Shown here in pieces: positions 9,029 through 18,518 of a DNA stretch of 55,551 nucleotides. Position 1 is the stretch's first letter. Every line of letters starts with the position of its first letter. The translations under genes were made by a program, and so were the position numbers. Under the pieces are notes generated by a model, which saw nothing but the letters and a program-made list of their open reading frames with translations, was not told the origin of the DNA and made no database searches. The DNA is from JBLHGN01 sp047616325 (GTDB lineage Bacteria; Pseudomonadota; Gammaproteobacteria; Pseudomonadales; Cellvibrionaceae): contig JBLHGN010000001.1 of assembly GCA_047616325.1 (NCBI GenBank), forward strand, positions 1 to 55,551. The letters are read 5' to 3'.

Positions 9029-9862
9029 CTATTGCAGCATCTTCATGGCGGCTTCCATATCGGCACTCAAATCTTCAGCTTCAGCTGCATCGATATTTGG
9101 GTCTAGTCCAAGGCGTTGAAATGCGGTGACGCTTTCCATATCTACATTATTGAATCGGCTTGAGCCCGCATGGCTCTGAAACATTGCCACCGTAACCAAG
9201 TCTGCATAGTCGGCGCTTGGCACTTGGCGCGTGTAGTCGAGATGTTGCTCGGGAATTTTTCGCAGTTCGCTTGGGAATTCCCATGCAGTTAGAATTCTTA
9301 CGCCAATTGCGGGGTGAGCTTGAGCAACAACAGAGTCGAGAGTAATACTGTCTTTCATAAGTGTGGGGTGATCCTCGGCGTAAGACAGCACTGGCAGAAT
9401 ACCAATTTGGTGCACCAGTCCTGCGAGCGCGGCTTGGTCAGGTCGCAGCTTGGTAAAATGTTTGCAGAGCACGTGGCAGATACCGGCAATTTCACTGGAT
9501 TTACTCCACACTTCTCGCATTCTTTGATCGATGATGTCGGAGGTGGCTTGAAACATTTGTGACATCGCCAAACCGGTCGCCAGGTTGCTGGTGGTTTGCA
9601 TGCCCAGCCTAGACAAGGCCATATTCAAATCTTCTATCTCCCTCGGTGCACGAAACAGCGGGCTATTGGCAACCTTAATAATTCTCGCAGTCAGCGCAGC
9701 GTCGTTGCTAATAACGTCACATAGTTTTTTAATGCTGGCGTTGGGGTCTTCGGCAACCTCTCTTACTTTTATCGCCATTTCCGGCATCGTAGGGAGAACC
9801 AATTGATCGGAAGCGATGGCTTTTAGAATGTCTGCAGTGACTTTTTGGGCGATTGGATTCAT
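9029..9862 (-). CDS. HDOD domain protein
   Basis: HDOD proteins are catalytically degenerate HD-domain regulators found in signalling and stress pathways. The domain runs through most of the 277 aa (LPTMPEMAIKVREVAEDPN, then ISNDAALTARIIKVANSPLF, then ALAGLVHQIGILP), which is the standard HDOD opening with conserved DP, NDAALTARIIKVANS and GLVHxIG segments. There is no attached GGDEF, EAL or receiver domain. The start at ATG 9862 matches the domain; AGGAG lies about 12 bases upstream, a long spacing, and the frame stays open further to 9928. It is monocistronic or weakly linked to ygfZ upstream. Its specific target is unknown. Confidence 0.85.
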   Translation of the reverse strand: MNPIAQKVTADILKAIASDQLVLPTMPEMAIKVREVAEDPNASIKKLCDVISNDAALTARIIKVANSPLFRAPREIEDLNMALSRLGMQTTSNLATGLAMSQMFQATSDIIDQRMREVWSKSSEIAGICHVLCKHFTKLRPDQAALAGLVHQIGILPVLSYAEDHPTLMKDSITLDSVVAQAHPAIGVRILTAWEFPSELRKIPEQHLDYTRQVPSADYADLVTVAMFQSHAGSSRFNNVDMESVTAFQRLGLDPNIDAAEAEDLSADMEAAMKMLQ

Positions 9863-9943
9863 AGGATCTAGTTTCTCCTGTACACAAAATAGCAAAGTGA
9901 TATAAGTGGAATGCATGCGTTCGGGCATGCTTAAATTACTTCC

Positions 9944-11020
9944 TTAACTTATAGCATACGGAAGGGTTAGCCACTGGATTTCTGCGGACAAATTTCCCTC
10001 GACCACAGAACGGGGTAAGTTGATTAAATTATCGTCACATAGCGCCAGAAACTCACAATGATGCTCATCCGATCGTGCAACAGTAACAATTGATCCCCTT
10101 ATTTTGGGCGCGTCGCTTTGTGCAACTTCTTCGCTTTCAAAAAGTGATGCCCCCACGTTTGGAGGCGTTGTAACCGGTAGTATGCCGCGATACATATGCT
10201 TCTTTAAGTGTGCGCGGTAATGCATGCGTGCCACGACCTCTTGCCCTGTATAGCATCCTTTGCTGAACGAAATACCATCGACGAGTTGAAAGTTTATTTC
10301 TTGTGGAATAAGCGACTCGGTGATGTTGCTTGTGACCTCGCCAATACCACGAGCGATATTTTGTAAACGCCACAAATTACTTGTTTTCTGTACCTCCAAG
10401 TTTTCGATGGCGCTATTCTTGTTGAGGCTAGGCACCATGTCGTGTAATTTTTCCTGTGTGAGCCAAACTTCGTATTGTTTGATAGAGTGGCACAGTACTG
10501 TAGCTCCGTCGAATTGGGCTGCGCGATTCTCTGAGGGCAATTTTTCTGAGTTTACACTCAATAGCGAGGCGCAGAGTGCCTCGGCTTCAGGGCCGCATAC
10601 GCCAAATATTCCCAAGTCATTAGCCGCTGTCAAAGTAACTTTAGAAAACGTAGCGTATTTCTTAAGTGCCACCAGAGCTGTTTGTTCAACACTCTGATGC
10701 AGACGCAACGCGATAGTGTCGTGGTTGATTTTTGCGGCAACAAAACTGCACAACATACGTCCCTTATGGTTGCAGTGGGCGCCGTGTAAAAATACTTGCT
10801 GCTCAGAGTCTGAGAGCTTGGCTTTATCCGTGTTAATAGTTAAGCGAGAAAAATCACAGGTACATTGGCCCTGTAAAAATTTTTCGCTCTCGGGTCCACG
10901 CACCAGAATTAGCGAATAGTCTTCCAGCGGAACCATCCAGGTTCGGTCGCGCTGAATATCCTCTGATGCAGTCGTTTGAGAAAACAATGGATTCCAATCA
11001 AAAATAACAGATTCGCTCAT
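9944..11020 (-). CDS. ygfZ: Folate-dependent YgfZ family protein
   Basis: YgfZ is a tetrahydrofolate-binding protein that supports Fe-S cluster enzymes such as MiaB. The diagnostic signature KGCYTGQEVVARMHYRAH is present with the key Cys, and the N-terminal GcvT-like region includes RGPESEKFLQGQCTCDFS. Length 358 aa, close to the usual 320-350. It is divergent from the sdhE-ygfX pair across a 154-base gap, the same neighbourhood seen in E. coli and Pseudomonas, where ygfZ faces sdhE. Confidence 0.93.
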   Translation of the reverse strand: MSESVIFDWNPLFSQTTASEDIQRDRTWMVPLEDYSLILVRGPESEKFLQGQCTCDFSRLTINTDKAKLSDSEQQVFLHGAHCNHKGRMLCSFVAAKINHDTIALRLHQSVEQTALVALKKYATFSKVTLTAANDLGIFGVCGPEAEALCASLLSVNSEKLPSENRAAQFDGATVLCHSIKQYEVWLTQEKLHDMVPSLNKNSAIENLEVQKTSNLWRLQNIARGIGEVTSNITESLIPQEINFQLVDGISFSKGCYTGQEVVARMHYRAHLKKHMYRGILPVTTPPNVGASLFESEEVAQSDAPKIRGSIVTVARSDEHHCEFLALCDDNLINLPRSVVEGNLSAEIQWLTLPYAIS

Positions 11021-11174
11021 AGTAGTGGCAGTCTAGTTAAAGGTGTGTGTAAAGGTGTGTGCGGTGCAGAGAGATAGTAGACCTCCTGAGTTAACAAGTG
11101 AAGTGTAATAAAGACGCAATGTGATGATTGGCGTATACTGGTAGACGACGTTTAAAGGCATTTTTAGAGGTATT

Positions 11175-11426
11175 ATGAATACTAATCGATTGAAGTGGGC
11201 GTGCCGAAGGGGAATGTTAGAACTCGACCTGATTTTATTGCCCTTTCTCGAAAATGTGTTTCCTCGTCTTGAAAAAAACGAGCAACTTTTATTCGAGAAA
11301 TTGTTAGAAGGTGAGGACCAGGACATGTTTAATTGGTTTTTACGCAAAGCTGACCCAGAAGAGGAAGATCTAAAAATTATAGTGGGAATTATTCGTGACA
11401 ATACAGGACTCAAGGTCAAGAATTGA
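11175..11426 (+). CDS. sdhE: FAD assembly factor SdhE
   Basis: SdhE (YgfY/CptB) promotes covalent FAD attachment to the succinate dehydrogenase flavoprotein. The essential RGMLELD motif is present at residues 12-18 (CRRGMLELDLIL). Length 83 aa is typical. The ribosome site AGAGGT lies just upstream of the ATG. Its end overlaps the start of the YgfX-like gene by 32 bases, suggesting coupled translation. Confidence 0.94.
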   Translation: MNTNRLKWACRRGMLELDLILLPFLENVFPRLEKNEQLLFEKLLEGEDQDMFNWFLRKADPEEEDLKIIVGIIRDNTGLKVKN

Positions 11427-11823
11427 CATTCCATTCGGAACCTCGAAGGTTCTTCTTGCCGCATACGTAATACTTTATCTTTTAGTCGCGCTTACGCTCA
11501 TGCGATCAAATCTTCCGTTTTATGTGAGTACAGGTGCCTGGTTATGTTGTGCTGCTGGGCTGATATTGTCTTGGCGATTATTTGTTCGAATATATTCGGT
11601 AAAGGCTCTGATACTCGAACAAAATGAACTGTCGCTTGAGTGCGGAGGAGAAAGAAAATCCGCCATCGTAGTGGGGCAGCCGCTAGTGACAGATTTTCTT
11701 GTGGTACTTTCCTTGAAGTTCGACAAGGGTGGTTTCTTGAAAACTAGAGTTACCTTGTTAATAACGCAGGACTCCGTCTCCCGCCAGCACCACAGAATTT
11801 TGCGTGTTTGGTTGGCGCCGTAA
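11395..11823 (+). CDS. ygfX: YgfX-like membrane protein
   Basis: A 142-aa protein with two predicted transmembrane segments near the N-terminus (roughly residues 18-35 and 42-60) and a soluble C-terminal half, the layout of YgfX/CptA, the gene usually next to sdhE. In E. coli YgfX was reported as a toxin-like inhibitor of cell-division proteins, but that role is debated. The identification rests on position and topology; sequence similarity is weak by eye. It overlaps sdhE by 32 bases. Confidence 0.65.
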   Translation: MTIQDSRSRIDIPFGTSKVLLAAYVILYLLVALTLMRSNLPFYVSTGAWLCCAAGLILSWRLFVRIYSVKALILEQNELSLECGGERKSAIVVGQPLVTDFLVVLSLKFDKGGFLKTRVTLLITQDSVSRQHHRILRVWLAP

Positions 11824-11830
11824 GCGTGTT

Positions 11831-12634
11831 TTATTGGGGTTGCGAGTCAAATTGTTGGCCACTGATGTTGTCGCTATCTCTACTCATCAAAAATAAATAG
11901 CCATTCATTATTGCAGTGGGTTCGGTCACCGTCGTGGGGTTTTCTGCCGGATAGGCGGAGGCGCGCATGCGCGTTTGTGTGGCACCCGGATTAATTGAAT
12001 TTACGCGAATATTTTTGGTGCCGTCACATTCATCACACAGAATTTCTACGAGGTTTTCGCAAGCCGCCTTGCTAACAGAATAGGCGCCCCAATAGGCTCG
12101 ACCCATTAAACCAACAGACGAGCCGGTAAAAATCACACTGGCATTGTCTGAATTTTGCATAAGTGGAAGCAGGGTTTTGGTTATCATAAACGGTGCGGTA
12201 ATATTCACCTGCAGAACCTTTTGCCAGGCCTCGAGGGGATAGTTGGCAATGGGTGTTTGCGGGCCCAGCTCCGCAGCATTGTGTAGCAAGCCGTCGAGTC
12301 GGCCAAATTCGTTATTTAAACTGTCGAACATTGTTTGGTAATCATGCTCGCTTGCGCTCTCAAGATTCATGGGGAATATGGCGGGCTTAGCATAGCCTTT
12401 ATGTTCTATTTCGTCGTAGACCTGTTCGAGCTTAGATAACGTTCTGCCTAGCAAAATCACAGTAGCGCCATATTGTGCAAATGTAATTGCTGCGCAGCGA
12501 CCAATTCCGTCGCCGGCTCCGGTAACCAATATAATCCTACTTTCGAGTAGGTTGCCAGCGGGGCGGTAGTCTTGAAAACGGGATAAATTGTCTTTGCGTA
12601 TTTCGGTATCTGTTTTGTGTGAGGTTGTGTTCAT
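11831..12634 (-). CDS. Short-chain dehydrogenase (YciK-type)
   Basis: NAD(P)-dependent short-chain oxidoreductase of about 267 aa. The cofactor motif GAGDGIG, the NAA segment (HNAAELGPQTP), the catalytic Ser region (IFTGSSVGLMG) and the YxxxK active site (YSVSKAACENL) are all visible. The position after ubiG and gph matches the YciK homologue in Pseudomonas, so I infer a YciK-type enzyme; the physiological substrate is unknown. The frame stays open to 12724, but the ATG at 12634 (MNTTSHKTDTE) fits better because the upstream part has no family counterpart and would nearly reach gph. Confidence 0.88.
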   Translation of the reverse strand: MNTTSHKTDTEIRKDNLSRFQDYRPAGNLLESRIILVTGAGDGIGRCAAITFAQYGATVILLGRTLSKLEQVYDEIEHKGYAKPAIFPMNLESASEHDYQTMFDSLNNEFGRLDGLLHNAAELGPQTPIANYPLEAWQKVLQVNITAPFMITKTLLPLMQNSDNASVIFTGSSVGLMGRAYWGAYSVSKAACENLVEILCDECDGTKNIRVNSINPGATQTRMRASAYPAENPTTVTEPTAIMNGYLFLMSRDSDNISGQQFDSQPQ

Positions 12635-12696
12635 ATCAATTATTCCGATGTGCGCGAACAGTGGATTTTTTAGTGAAAGCTGTTCGGTCAATTTTT

Positions 12697-13359
12697 TTAT
12701 AGGTAGGAGAAAATTACCGGCCACAGGTCGCTGCCACTTTCAATGGCGTGATCTGCTTTCCATAGTTTGTGGCTGTCTCCAGGCGAGATATAGCCATAGC
12801 CAACGGCAATGGTGGTCATGTTGGCGCGCTGGCCGCATTGAATGTCGCGCAGGTGGTCGCCCACGTAGAGGGCTTCGTCGTTATTGCAGCCTGCAGTTTG
12901 ACACGCGAGTATAAGTGCTTCGGGATGAGGTTTTCGTTCGCTCACGTGATCTGGGCAAATAGTACAGATAGGAGCGCTTGCAAAATCAAAACGTTCCATT
13001 AGTGGTTTTGTGTAAGTCCATGGTTTGTTGGTGACTATCCCCCAGGCAAGACCGTGCTCATGCAGTTTGTCGATAACTGCGCTTATGCCTGGAAAGGGAA
13101 TCGAGTGGGTGGAAAGATCCTCTAGGTAAAAATCCAACAGCTCCTGACGCAAAGTAGGAGTGTCGGGATGATCTTTGTCTACGCCAAAACCAAGCTCAAG
13201 CATGGCGTAGGCACCGTCGGAAACCACGCTGCGAATACTGGCGTAAGTTAAGGGTAATTTTCCGCGGCTGAGGAGAAGGTGATTGAGCGCATTGGCCAGG
13301 TCTGGGGCAGTGTCCAGTAGGGTTCCATCTAAATCAAAAAAAACAGCTTTGAGTGTCAT
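12697..13359 (-). CDS. gph: Phosphoglycolate phosphatase
   Basis: HAD-superfamily phosphatase that hydrolyses 2-phosphoglycolate, formed mainly from DNA 3'-end repair or photorespiration-like side reactions. Motif I FFDLDGTLLDTAPDL carries the nucleophile Asp, motif II is IVTNKP, and motif IV is YVGDHLRDIQCG. Length 220 aa. It lies between ubiG and the SDR on the same strand, the order ubiG-gph-yciK conserved in pseudomonads, so co-transcription is likely. Confidence 0.92.
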   Translation of the reverse strand: MTLKAVFFDLDGTLLDTAPDLANALNHLLLSRGKLPLTYASIRSVVSDGAYAMLELGFGVDKDHPDTPTLRQELLDFYLEDLSTHSIPFPGISAVIDKLHEHGLAWGIVTNKPWTYTKPLMERFDFASAPICTICPDHVSERKPHPEALILACQTAGCNNDEALYVGDHLRDIQCGQRANMTTIAVGYGYISPGDSHKLWKADHAIESGSDLWPVIFSYL

Positions 13360-13413
13360 GGTTAGCGGATATTCCTGTGAAGCGTTGGTTTATGCGTAGT
13401 TGAGCAAATGTTT

Positions 13414-14139
13414 TCACACCACTTTTTTTGCGTGAATTAAATAGTTTACGTCCACGTCGTTGGGGTTCAAGCGAAACTTTTTCGTCAGTGGGTTGTAGGT
13501 GATACCGCTAACATCCACCAGCTCAAGGTTTGCGTTGCGAATCCATGCCGACAGTTCCGAAGGGCGAATAAATTTTTTGTATTCGTGAGTGCCCTTGGGC
13601 AGCAATCGAGCAATATACTCTGCGCCTAAAATCGCCAAGGCATAGGCCTTTGCGTTACGGTTAATGGTGGAGAAAAACAAATCACCGCCGGGTTGGGCGA
13701 GATTAGCACAGGCTTTTATGACTGCCCCCGGATCTGGCACGTGTTCGAGCATTTCAAAACAGGTTACTATCTCAAACTGTTCGCGGTGTTTGGCGGCAAA
13801 CGCTTCGGCTGTTGCTTTGTAATATGCCACAGAAACGCCGCTCTCAAGTCCGTGCAGTTTAGCCACCTCCAAAGGGGCGTCTCCCATGTCTATACCCGTT
13901 ACGTCCGCGCCGCGAAGGCTCATAGCTTCGCACAAAATGCCTCCGCCGCAGCCCACGTCTACAAGGGTTTTCTCTACCACTGCAGATCGTGCGTCAACAT
14001 AGTTGCAGCGCAGGGGGTTCATGTCGTGCAGTGGTTTGAATTCCCCGTCGAGGTCCCACCATTGACTCGCCATGCGTTCAAATTTAGCAATTTCACTGGG
14101 GTCTACATTGACGGAAGGCTTGTGTTGAGAGCTGTTCAT
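13414..14139 (-). CDS. ubiG: Ubiquinone biosynthesis O-methyltransferase
   Basis: SAM-dependent enzyme that performs both O-methylation steps of ubiquinone synthesis. The SAM-binding motif DVGCGGGILCEAM and the N-terminal signature FERMASQWWDLDGEFKPLHD are diagnostic. Length 241 aa is normal. It begins 12 bases after the stop of the upstream deaminase gene and is followed by gph, so the three form a compact minus-strand operon. Confidence 0.95.
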   Translation of the reverse strand: MNSSQHKPSVNVDPSEIAKFERMASQWWDLDGEFKPLHDMNPLRCNYVDARSAVVEKTLVDVGCGGGILCEAMSLRGADVTGIDMGDAPLEVAKLHGLESGVSVAYYKATAEAFAAKHREQFEIVTCFEMLEHVPDPGAVIKACANLAQPGGDLFFSTINRNAKAYALAILGAEYIARLLPKGTHEYKKFIRPSELSAWIRNANLELVDVSGITYNPLTKKFRLNPNDVDVNYLIHAKKVV

Positions 14140-14151
14140 GTTTTTTTTCGC

Positions 14152-15489
14152 TTATGCCTGAGATGCATGGCCGGCTAACTTTTTCTGCCACTGGCCAGCT
14201 TTTGATTTTATGTGTTTTATATCCAATGTCGTGAGTGCGTAATCGTGCAAAAGCAAGTTACCCTGTACCCACACATGCGATACTTTGTGGCCCGCTTGAG
14301 TGTAAACCAGCTGGCCAATGGGGTCGTACATAGGTTGGTGTTGAAGGCCGGATAAGTCGATAGCGACAATGTCGGCTTCTTTACCGGCTTCAAGGGAGCC
14401 GATAAGGTCCGCAAGTCCCAATGCTTTGGCGCCATTTATGGTAGCCAATTCGAGGGCCGTCATTGCGTCGACAGCGCTAGCGTTATCGGCTGCGAGTTTT
14501 CCTATAAGCGCCGCTGTGCGCATTTCGTCGAGCAAATCCAGGTCGTTATTGCTAGCAGCGCCATCCGTTCCAAGGCAAACATTTATCCCGTTCTTAAGAA
14601 GTTTGTCTACCGGGCACAGGCCGCTAGCGAGTTTTAAGTTGGATTCCGGGCAGTGAACTACATGTGCGCCCGTCGCTTGCAGCAGGCTAATGTCAGCATC
14701 AATAATTTGCGTCATGTGAACGCACTGACTTAGCGGAGAAAGAATGCCAAGCTCGTTTAGTCGCTCAATAGGGCGCATAGCGTGTTGGTGTTCTGAAACA
14801 GAGATTTCTCCAGCAGTTTCGTGCAAATGAATTTGGATGGGGGCCTGTAGCTCTTCCGCGTACATGGCAATTTTTCTAAGCGGTTCATCCGATACCGTGT
14901 ATGGGGCATGTGGACCAAATCCCACAGAAATTAGCGGGTGGGTTCGATAGCGGTCGTGCAGCGCGATGGCTTTTTGTAGGTATTCATCGGCATCGGTTGC
15001 CCAGCTACTGGGGAAATCTAGAACAGGGCTTGTGATCTGTGCGCGTATACCAGTCTTTAGGGCTACCTCTGCTGTTTCTTCGGGGTAGAAGTACATGTCT
15101 GAAAAACAGGTGGTGCCACTGGCGATCATTTCTGCTAGGGCAAGTTCGGTACCGTCCCGTACAAATTCTTCACTCACCCATTTTTGTTCTGCGGGCCATA
15201 TATGGTGTTCCAGCCAGGTTTGCAGAGGTTGGTCGTCGGCTATCCCGCGAAATAGCGACATGGCAGAGTGGCAGTGGGCGTTGATAAGCCCCGGAATTAA
15301 GGCGTGACCGTCCAGCTGGAAAATACTCTTTGATGTATATTTTACGGCGATATTTTTCTGATCGCCAATTTCAACTATTTTGCCCTGGTCGATAACCAGG
15401 GCACAATTGTTTAGTACGCGCAGTCGAGGAATCACCGGAATGATCCATGAGGCATTGATTATCAGGTCTACGGAGCTTGGTGTGTTCAT
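14152..15489 (-). CDS. mtaD: Methylthioadenosine/S-adenosylhomocysteine deaminase family (TRZ/ATZ hydrolase)
   Basis: Amidohydrolase expected to deaminate 5'-methylthioadenosine or S-adenosylhomocysteine. The metal ligands are visible: LINAHCHSAMSLFRG (HxH near residue 70), the later QIHLHETAGE, and LGTDGAASNNDLDLL containing the final Asp. Length 445 aa. In Pseudomonas the homologue sits between ubiG and mtnA-gyrA; here gyrA follows divergently and mtnA is absent. By analogy it would act in MTA salvage via methylthioinosine, which does not need mtnA; that is inference. Confidence 0.88.
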   Translation of the reverse strand: MNTPSSVDLIINASWIIPVIPRLRVLNNCALVIDQGKIVEIGDQKNIAVKYTSKSIFQLDGHALIPGLINAHCHSAMSLFRGIADDQPLQTWLEHHIWPAEQKWVSEEFVRDGTELALAEMIASGTTCFSDMYFYPEETAEVALKTGIRAQITSPVLDFPSSWATDADEYLQKAIALHDRYRTHPLISVGFGPHAPYTVSDEPLRKIAMYAEELQAPIQIHLHETAGEISVSEHQHAMRPIERLNELGILSPLSQCVHMTQIIDADISLLQATGAHVVHCPESNLKLASGLCPVDKLLKNGINVCLGTDGAASNNDLDLLDEMRTAALIGKLAADNASAVDAMTALELATINGAKALGLADLIGSLEAGKEADIVAIDLSGLQHQPMYDPIGQLVYTQAGHKVSHVWVQGNLLLHDYALTTLDIKHIKSKAGQWQKKLAGHASQA

Positions 15490-15743
15490 TTTTTGGTCGA
15501 ATTGGTGGAGGTGTGAGCGCCTTTCTGCCGAAATTAACAGTGACGAGTCATTTTAATGAATGTCGTCAGTATACTCTGAAAAACTCACGCTTAAGAGCGT
15601 CGATAGTATGTACTGGTGGGTGATTAACAAAGACGCCAACTATTCTGCCTACCTCACTGATTTTATGGTAATATTTCCCGTTTAGCGTCCTAAAAACAAC
15701 TTCCAGAATTCAAATTACAATAACACAGGAATAGCTTAGCTTC

Positions 15744-18422
15744 ATGGGTGACATTGCGAAAGAAATCCTACCGGTAAACATTGAAGACGAACTCAAGCAG
15801 TCCTACCTCGATTACGCCATGAGCGTAATCGTTGGGCGGGCACTCCCAGACGTGCGAGACGGACTAAAACCCGTGCATAGACGTGTGCTTTACGCCATGA
15901 GCGAACTCAAGAACGACTGGAATAAGCCTTATAAAAAGTCCGCTCGTATCGTCGGTGACGTCATCGGTAAGTATCACCCTCACGGTGACTCCGCTGTGTA
16001 CGACACCATTGTACGAATGGCTCAGTCATTTTCTCTGCGTTATATGCTGGTGGATGGTCAGGGTAACTTTGGTTCTGTGGATGGGGACAGCGCAGCGGCG
16101 ATGCGATACACAGAAATTCGCATGGCGAAGATCTCCCATGAGCTGCTTGCCGATCTGGATAAAGAGACGGTGGATTTCGTGCCCAACTACGACGAATCTG
16201 AAACCATCCCCTCTGTATTGCCTACCAGAGTTCCAAATTTACTGATCAATGGTTCGTCTGGCATTGCAGTGGGAATGGCAACCAATATACCGCCCCACAA
16301 CCTGCGCGAAGTGGTGAAGGGGTGTATTCATGTCATTGATAATCCCGACGCCACCATTGACGAATTGATGGAGATTATCCCAGGTCCAGACTTTCCCACA
16401 GCGGCAATAATCAATGGCCGAGCCGGCATATTGCAGGCTTATCGCACGGGTCGTGGTCGTATATATGTTCGCTCAAAAGCCGAAGTGGTTGTGAGCGAAA
16501 AGAATAATCGCGAATCGATTATTGTCCATGAGCTTCCTTATCAAGTAAACAAGGCGCGCTTGATCGAAAAAATTGCCGAATTGGTCAAAGAGAAAAAAAT
16601 CGAAGGCATTTCTGAAATTAGAGATGAGTCGGATAAAGACGGGCTGCGCATTGCAATAGAGATAAAGCGCGGCGAAATGGGGGAGGTTGTACTTAACAAT
16701 CTCTACGCACAAACCCAAATGCAAAACGTGTTCGGCATCAATGTGGTAGCGCTGGTTGATGGTCAGCCCAAGCTGCTTAACTTGAAAGAATTGCTTGAGC
16801 ATTTTATAACCCATCGCCGAGAAGTGGTGACACGTCGCACGGTATACCTCTTGCGCAAGGCCCGCGAGCGAGGGCATGTATTGGAGGGTTTGGCAGTTGC
16901 CATTGCCAATATAGATGAAATTATCTCGCTGATTAAAAACTCAGCTACGCCGGCCGATGCCAAAGAGGGCTTGTTGGCTAAGGGCTGGAGCCTTGGCGCC
17001 ATCAGTGACTTTTTAGAAAGAGTTGGCCCCGATGCCTGTAAACCCGACGATTTGGGCGAGCAGTATGGTCTTAATGACCAAGGCCAATATTATTTGTCTC
17101 CGGCTCAAGTACAAGCCATTCTCGATTTGCGTTTGCATCGTTTGACGGGAATGGAGCACGACAAACTATTATCGGAATATGACGAAAAGCTAGTGGCTAT
17201 TGCGGAACATTTGGAAATTTTGACCAATCCACTGCGCCTAATGGAAGTGATTCGGGAAGAGTTGGAAAGCATTTTGGCCGAGTATGGCGATGATCGTCGC
17301 ACCGAAATCATTAATTCTCAGTTGGACCTTACAGAAGAAGACTTGATTACCGAGGAAGATCGTGTCGTCACTATTTCTCACGGTGGCTATGCCAAGAGTC
17401 AACCGCTCGATGCCTATCAGGCGCAGCGCCGAGGTGGCATGGGCAAGGCGGCAACCAGTGTTAAAGACGAAGATTTTGTAGAGCATCTTCTTATAGCCAA
17501 TACGCACGACTATATATTGTGTTTTACCAGCTCCGGTAAGGTGTTTTGGTTAAAGGTATTCCAAATTCCTGTTGCTGGGCGCCAGTCGCGCGGAAGGCCT
17601 GTGGTCAATTTGCTTCCTCTGGAAGCGGGAGAAAGAATTACCTCGATTTTACCGGTTAAAGAGTTTGATGAAGATCATTTCATCTTTATGTCAACAGCCA
17701 ATGGTACTGTGAAGAAAACGCCTTTATCTCAGTTCGCGCGTCCTCGTTCAGTGGGTTTGCGGGCAATTGACTTGGTGGAAGGCGATCACTTGGTTGGAAC
17801 GGCCATTACCGATGGCAAGCAAGACATTATATTATTTTCGTCCTCGGGTAAGGCGGCGCGTTTTGCTGAAGAGCAAGTGCGTTCTATGGGGCGAACTTCA
17901 CGCGGTGTGCGTGGTATTCGCTTGAGTGAAGAGCATGCGGTTATTTCTATGATTGTGCCAGTAGCCGATGGCAAAGTGCTCACCGTGAGTGAAAATGGAT
18001 TCGGAAAACGCACTCAGGTCAGCGATTTTCCCGCTAAGGGGCGCGGTTCGCAGGGCGTTATCGCTATGCAGAGCTCTGAGCGCAACGGTGTCTTGGTTGG
18101 TGCTGCCCAGGTGCTCGATGGAGAAGAAATAATGTTGATCTCAGATCAGGGTACGCTAGTGCGAACTCGGGTAGACGAAGTTACTGTTGTCAGCCGCAAC
18201 ACCCAGGGCGTGCGTCTAATCAAGGTTAAGGGCGATGAGCACATCGTCGGATTGCAGCGTATCGAGGAATCTGTCATAAATGATGCGAGCCAGAGTCTCG
18301 TTGGAGAAGGTCATGGCGAAGCTGCTCCGAACGAGGAAGGCGTGCAGCCTGAAGGCGGAAATTTGGGCGAGGGCGACGCACCCCAGCAGCTTGAGGATGG
18401 TGGCGAGCCAGACAACGACTAA
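15744..18422 (+). CDS. gyrA: DNA gyrase subunit A
   Basis: Catalytic subunit of DNA gyrase. The active-site Tyr122 lies in MRYTEIRM, at the E. coli position. The quinolone-resistance region reads HPHGDSAVYDTIVRMAQ with Ser83 and Asp87, the sensitive state. The C-terminal beta-pinwheel carries the GyrA box at residues 561-567 as QRRGGMG, with Met in place of the usual Lys or Arg at the sixth position. The protein ends in an acidic Glu/Asp/Gly-rich tail. Length 892 aa. It is followed by a large hairpin and then pheA; serC, normally next in pseudomonads, is missing. Confidence 0.98.
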   Translation: MGDIAKEILPVNIEDELKQSYLDYAMSVIVGRALPDVRDGLKPVHRRVLYAMSELKNDWNKPYKKSARIVGDVIGKYHPHGDSAVYDTIVRMAQSFSLRYMLVDGQGNFGSVDGDSAAAMRYTEIRMAKISHELLADLDKETVDFVPNYDESETIPSVLPTRVPNLLINGSSGIAVGMATNIPPHNLREVVKGCIHVIDNPDATIDELMEIIPGPDFPTAAIINGRAGILQAYRTGRGRIYVRSKAEVVVSEKNNRESIIVHELPYQVNKARLIEKIAELVKEKKIEGISEIRDESDKDGLRIAIEIKRGEMGEVVLNNLYAQTQMQNVFGINVVALVDGQPKLLNLKELLEHFITHRREVVTRRTVYLLRKARERGHVLEGLAVAIANIDEIISLIKNSATPADAKEGLLAKGWSLGAISDFLERVGPDACKPDDLGEQYGLNDQGQYYLSPAQVQAILDLRLHRLTGMEHDKLLSEYDEKLVAIAEHLEILTNPLRLMEVIREELESILAEYGDDRRTEIINSQLDLTEEDLITEEDRVVTISHGGYAKSQPLDAYQAQRRGGMGKAATSVKDEDFVEHLLIANTHDYILCFTSSGKVFWLKVFQIPVAGRQSRGRPVVNLLPLEAGERITSILPVKEFDEDHFIFMSTANGTVKKTPLSQFARPRSVGLRAIDLVEGDHLVGTAITDGKQDIILFSSSGKAARFAEEQVRSMGRTSRGVRGIRLSEEHAVISMIVPVADGKVLTVSENGFGKRTQVSDFPAKGRGSQGVIAMQSSERNGVLVGAAQVLDGEEIMLISDQGTLVRTRVDEVTVVSRNTQGVRLIKVKGDEHIVGLQRIEESVINDASQSLVGEGHGEAAPNEEGVQPEGGNLGEGDAPQQLEDGGEPDND

Positions 18423-18438
18423 TTCATTGACACTTTGT

Positions 18439-18471
18439 AATGCACTACAGCGCTTGGCGCTGTAGTGCATT
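18439..18471. terminator. 15-bp perfect hairpin between gyrA and pheA
   Basis: AATGCACTACAGCGC (18439-18453) is followed by a TTG loop and its exact complement (18457-18471). There is no following T-run, so it is not a textbook intrinsic terminator in either direction; it may act as an mRNA-stabilising or Rho-blocking structure after gyrA. It starts 17 bases past the gyrA stop. Confidence 0.6.
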
Positions 18472-18518
18472 GATGCCAATATTAGTCACTACATACATGA
18501 AATAACAACACAATCTAC

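Noticed and set aside
9314..9806. Plus-strand frames opposite the HDOD gene
   Set aside because: Shadow frames of a well supported minus-strand gene.
11039..11061. Tandem AAAGGTGTGTG repeat between ygfZ and sdhE
   Set aside because: Only two copies with 12-base period; too short to call a functional repeat.
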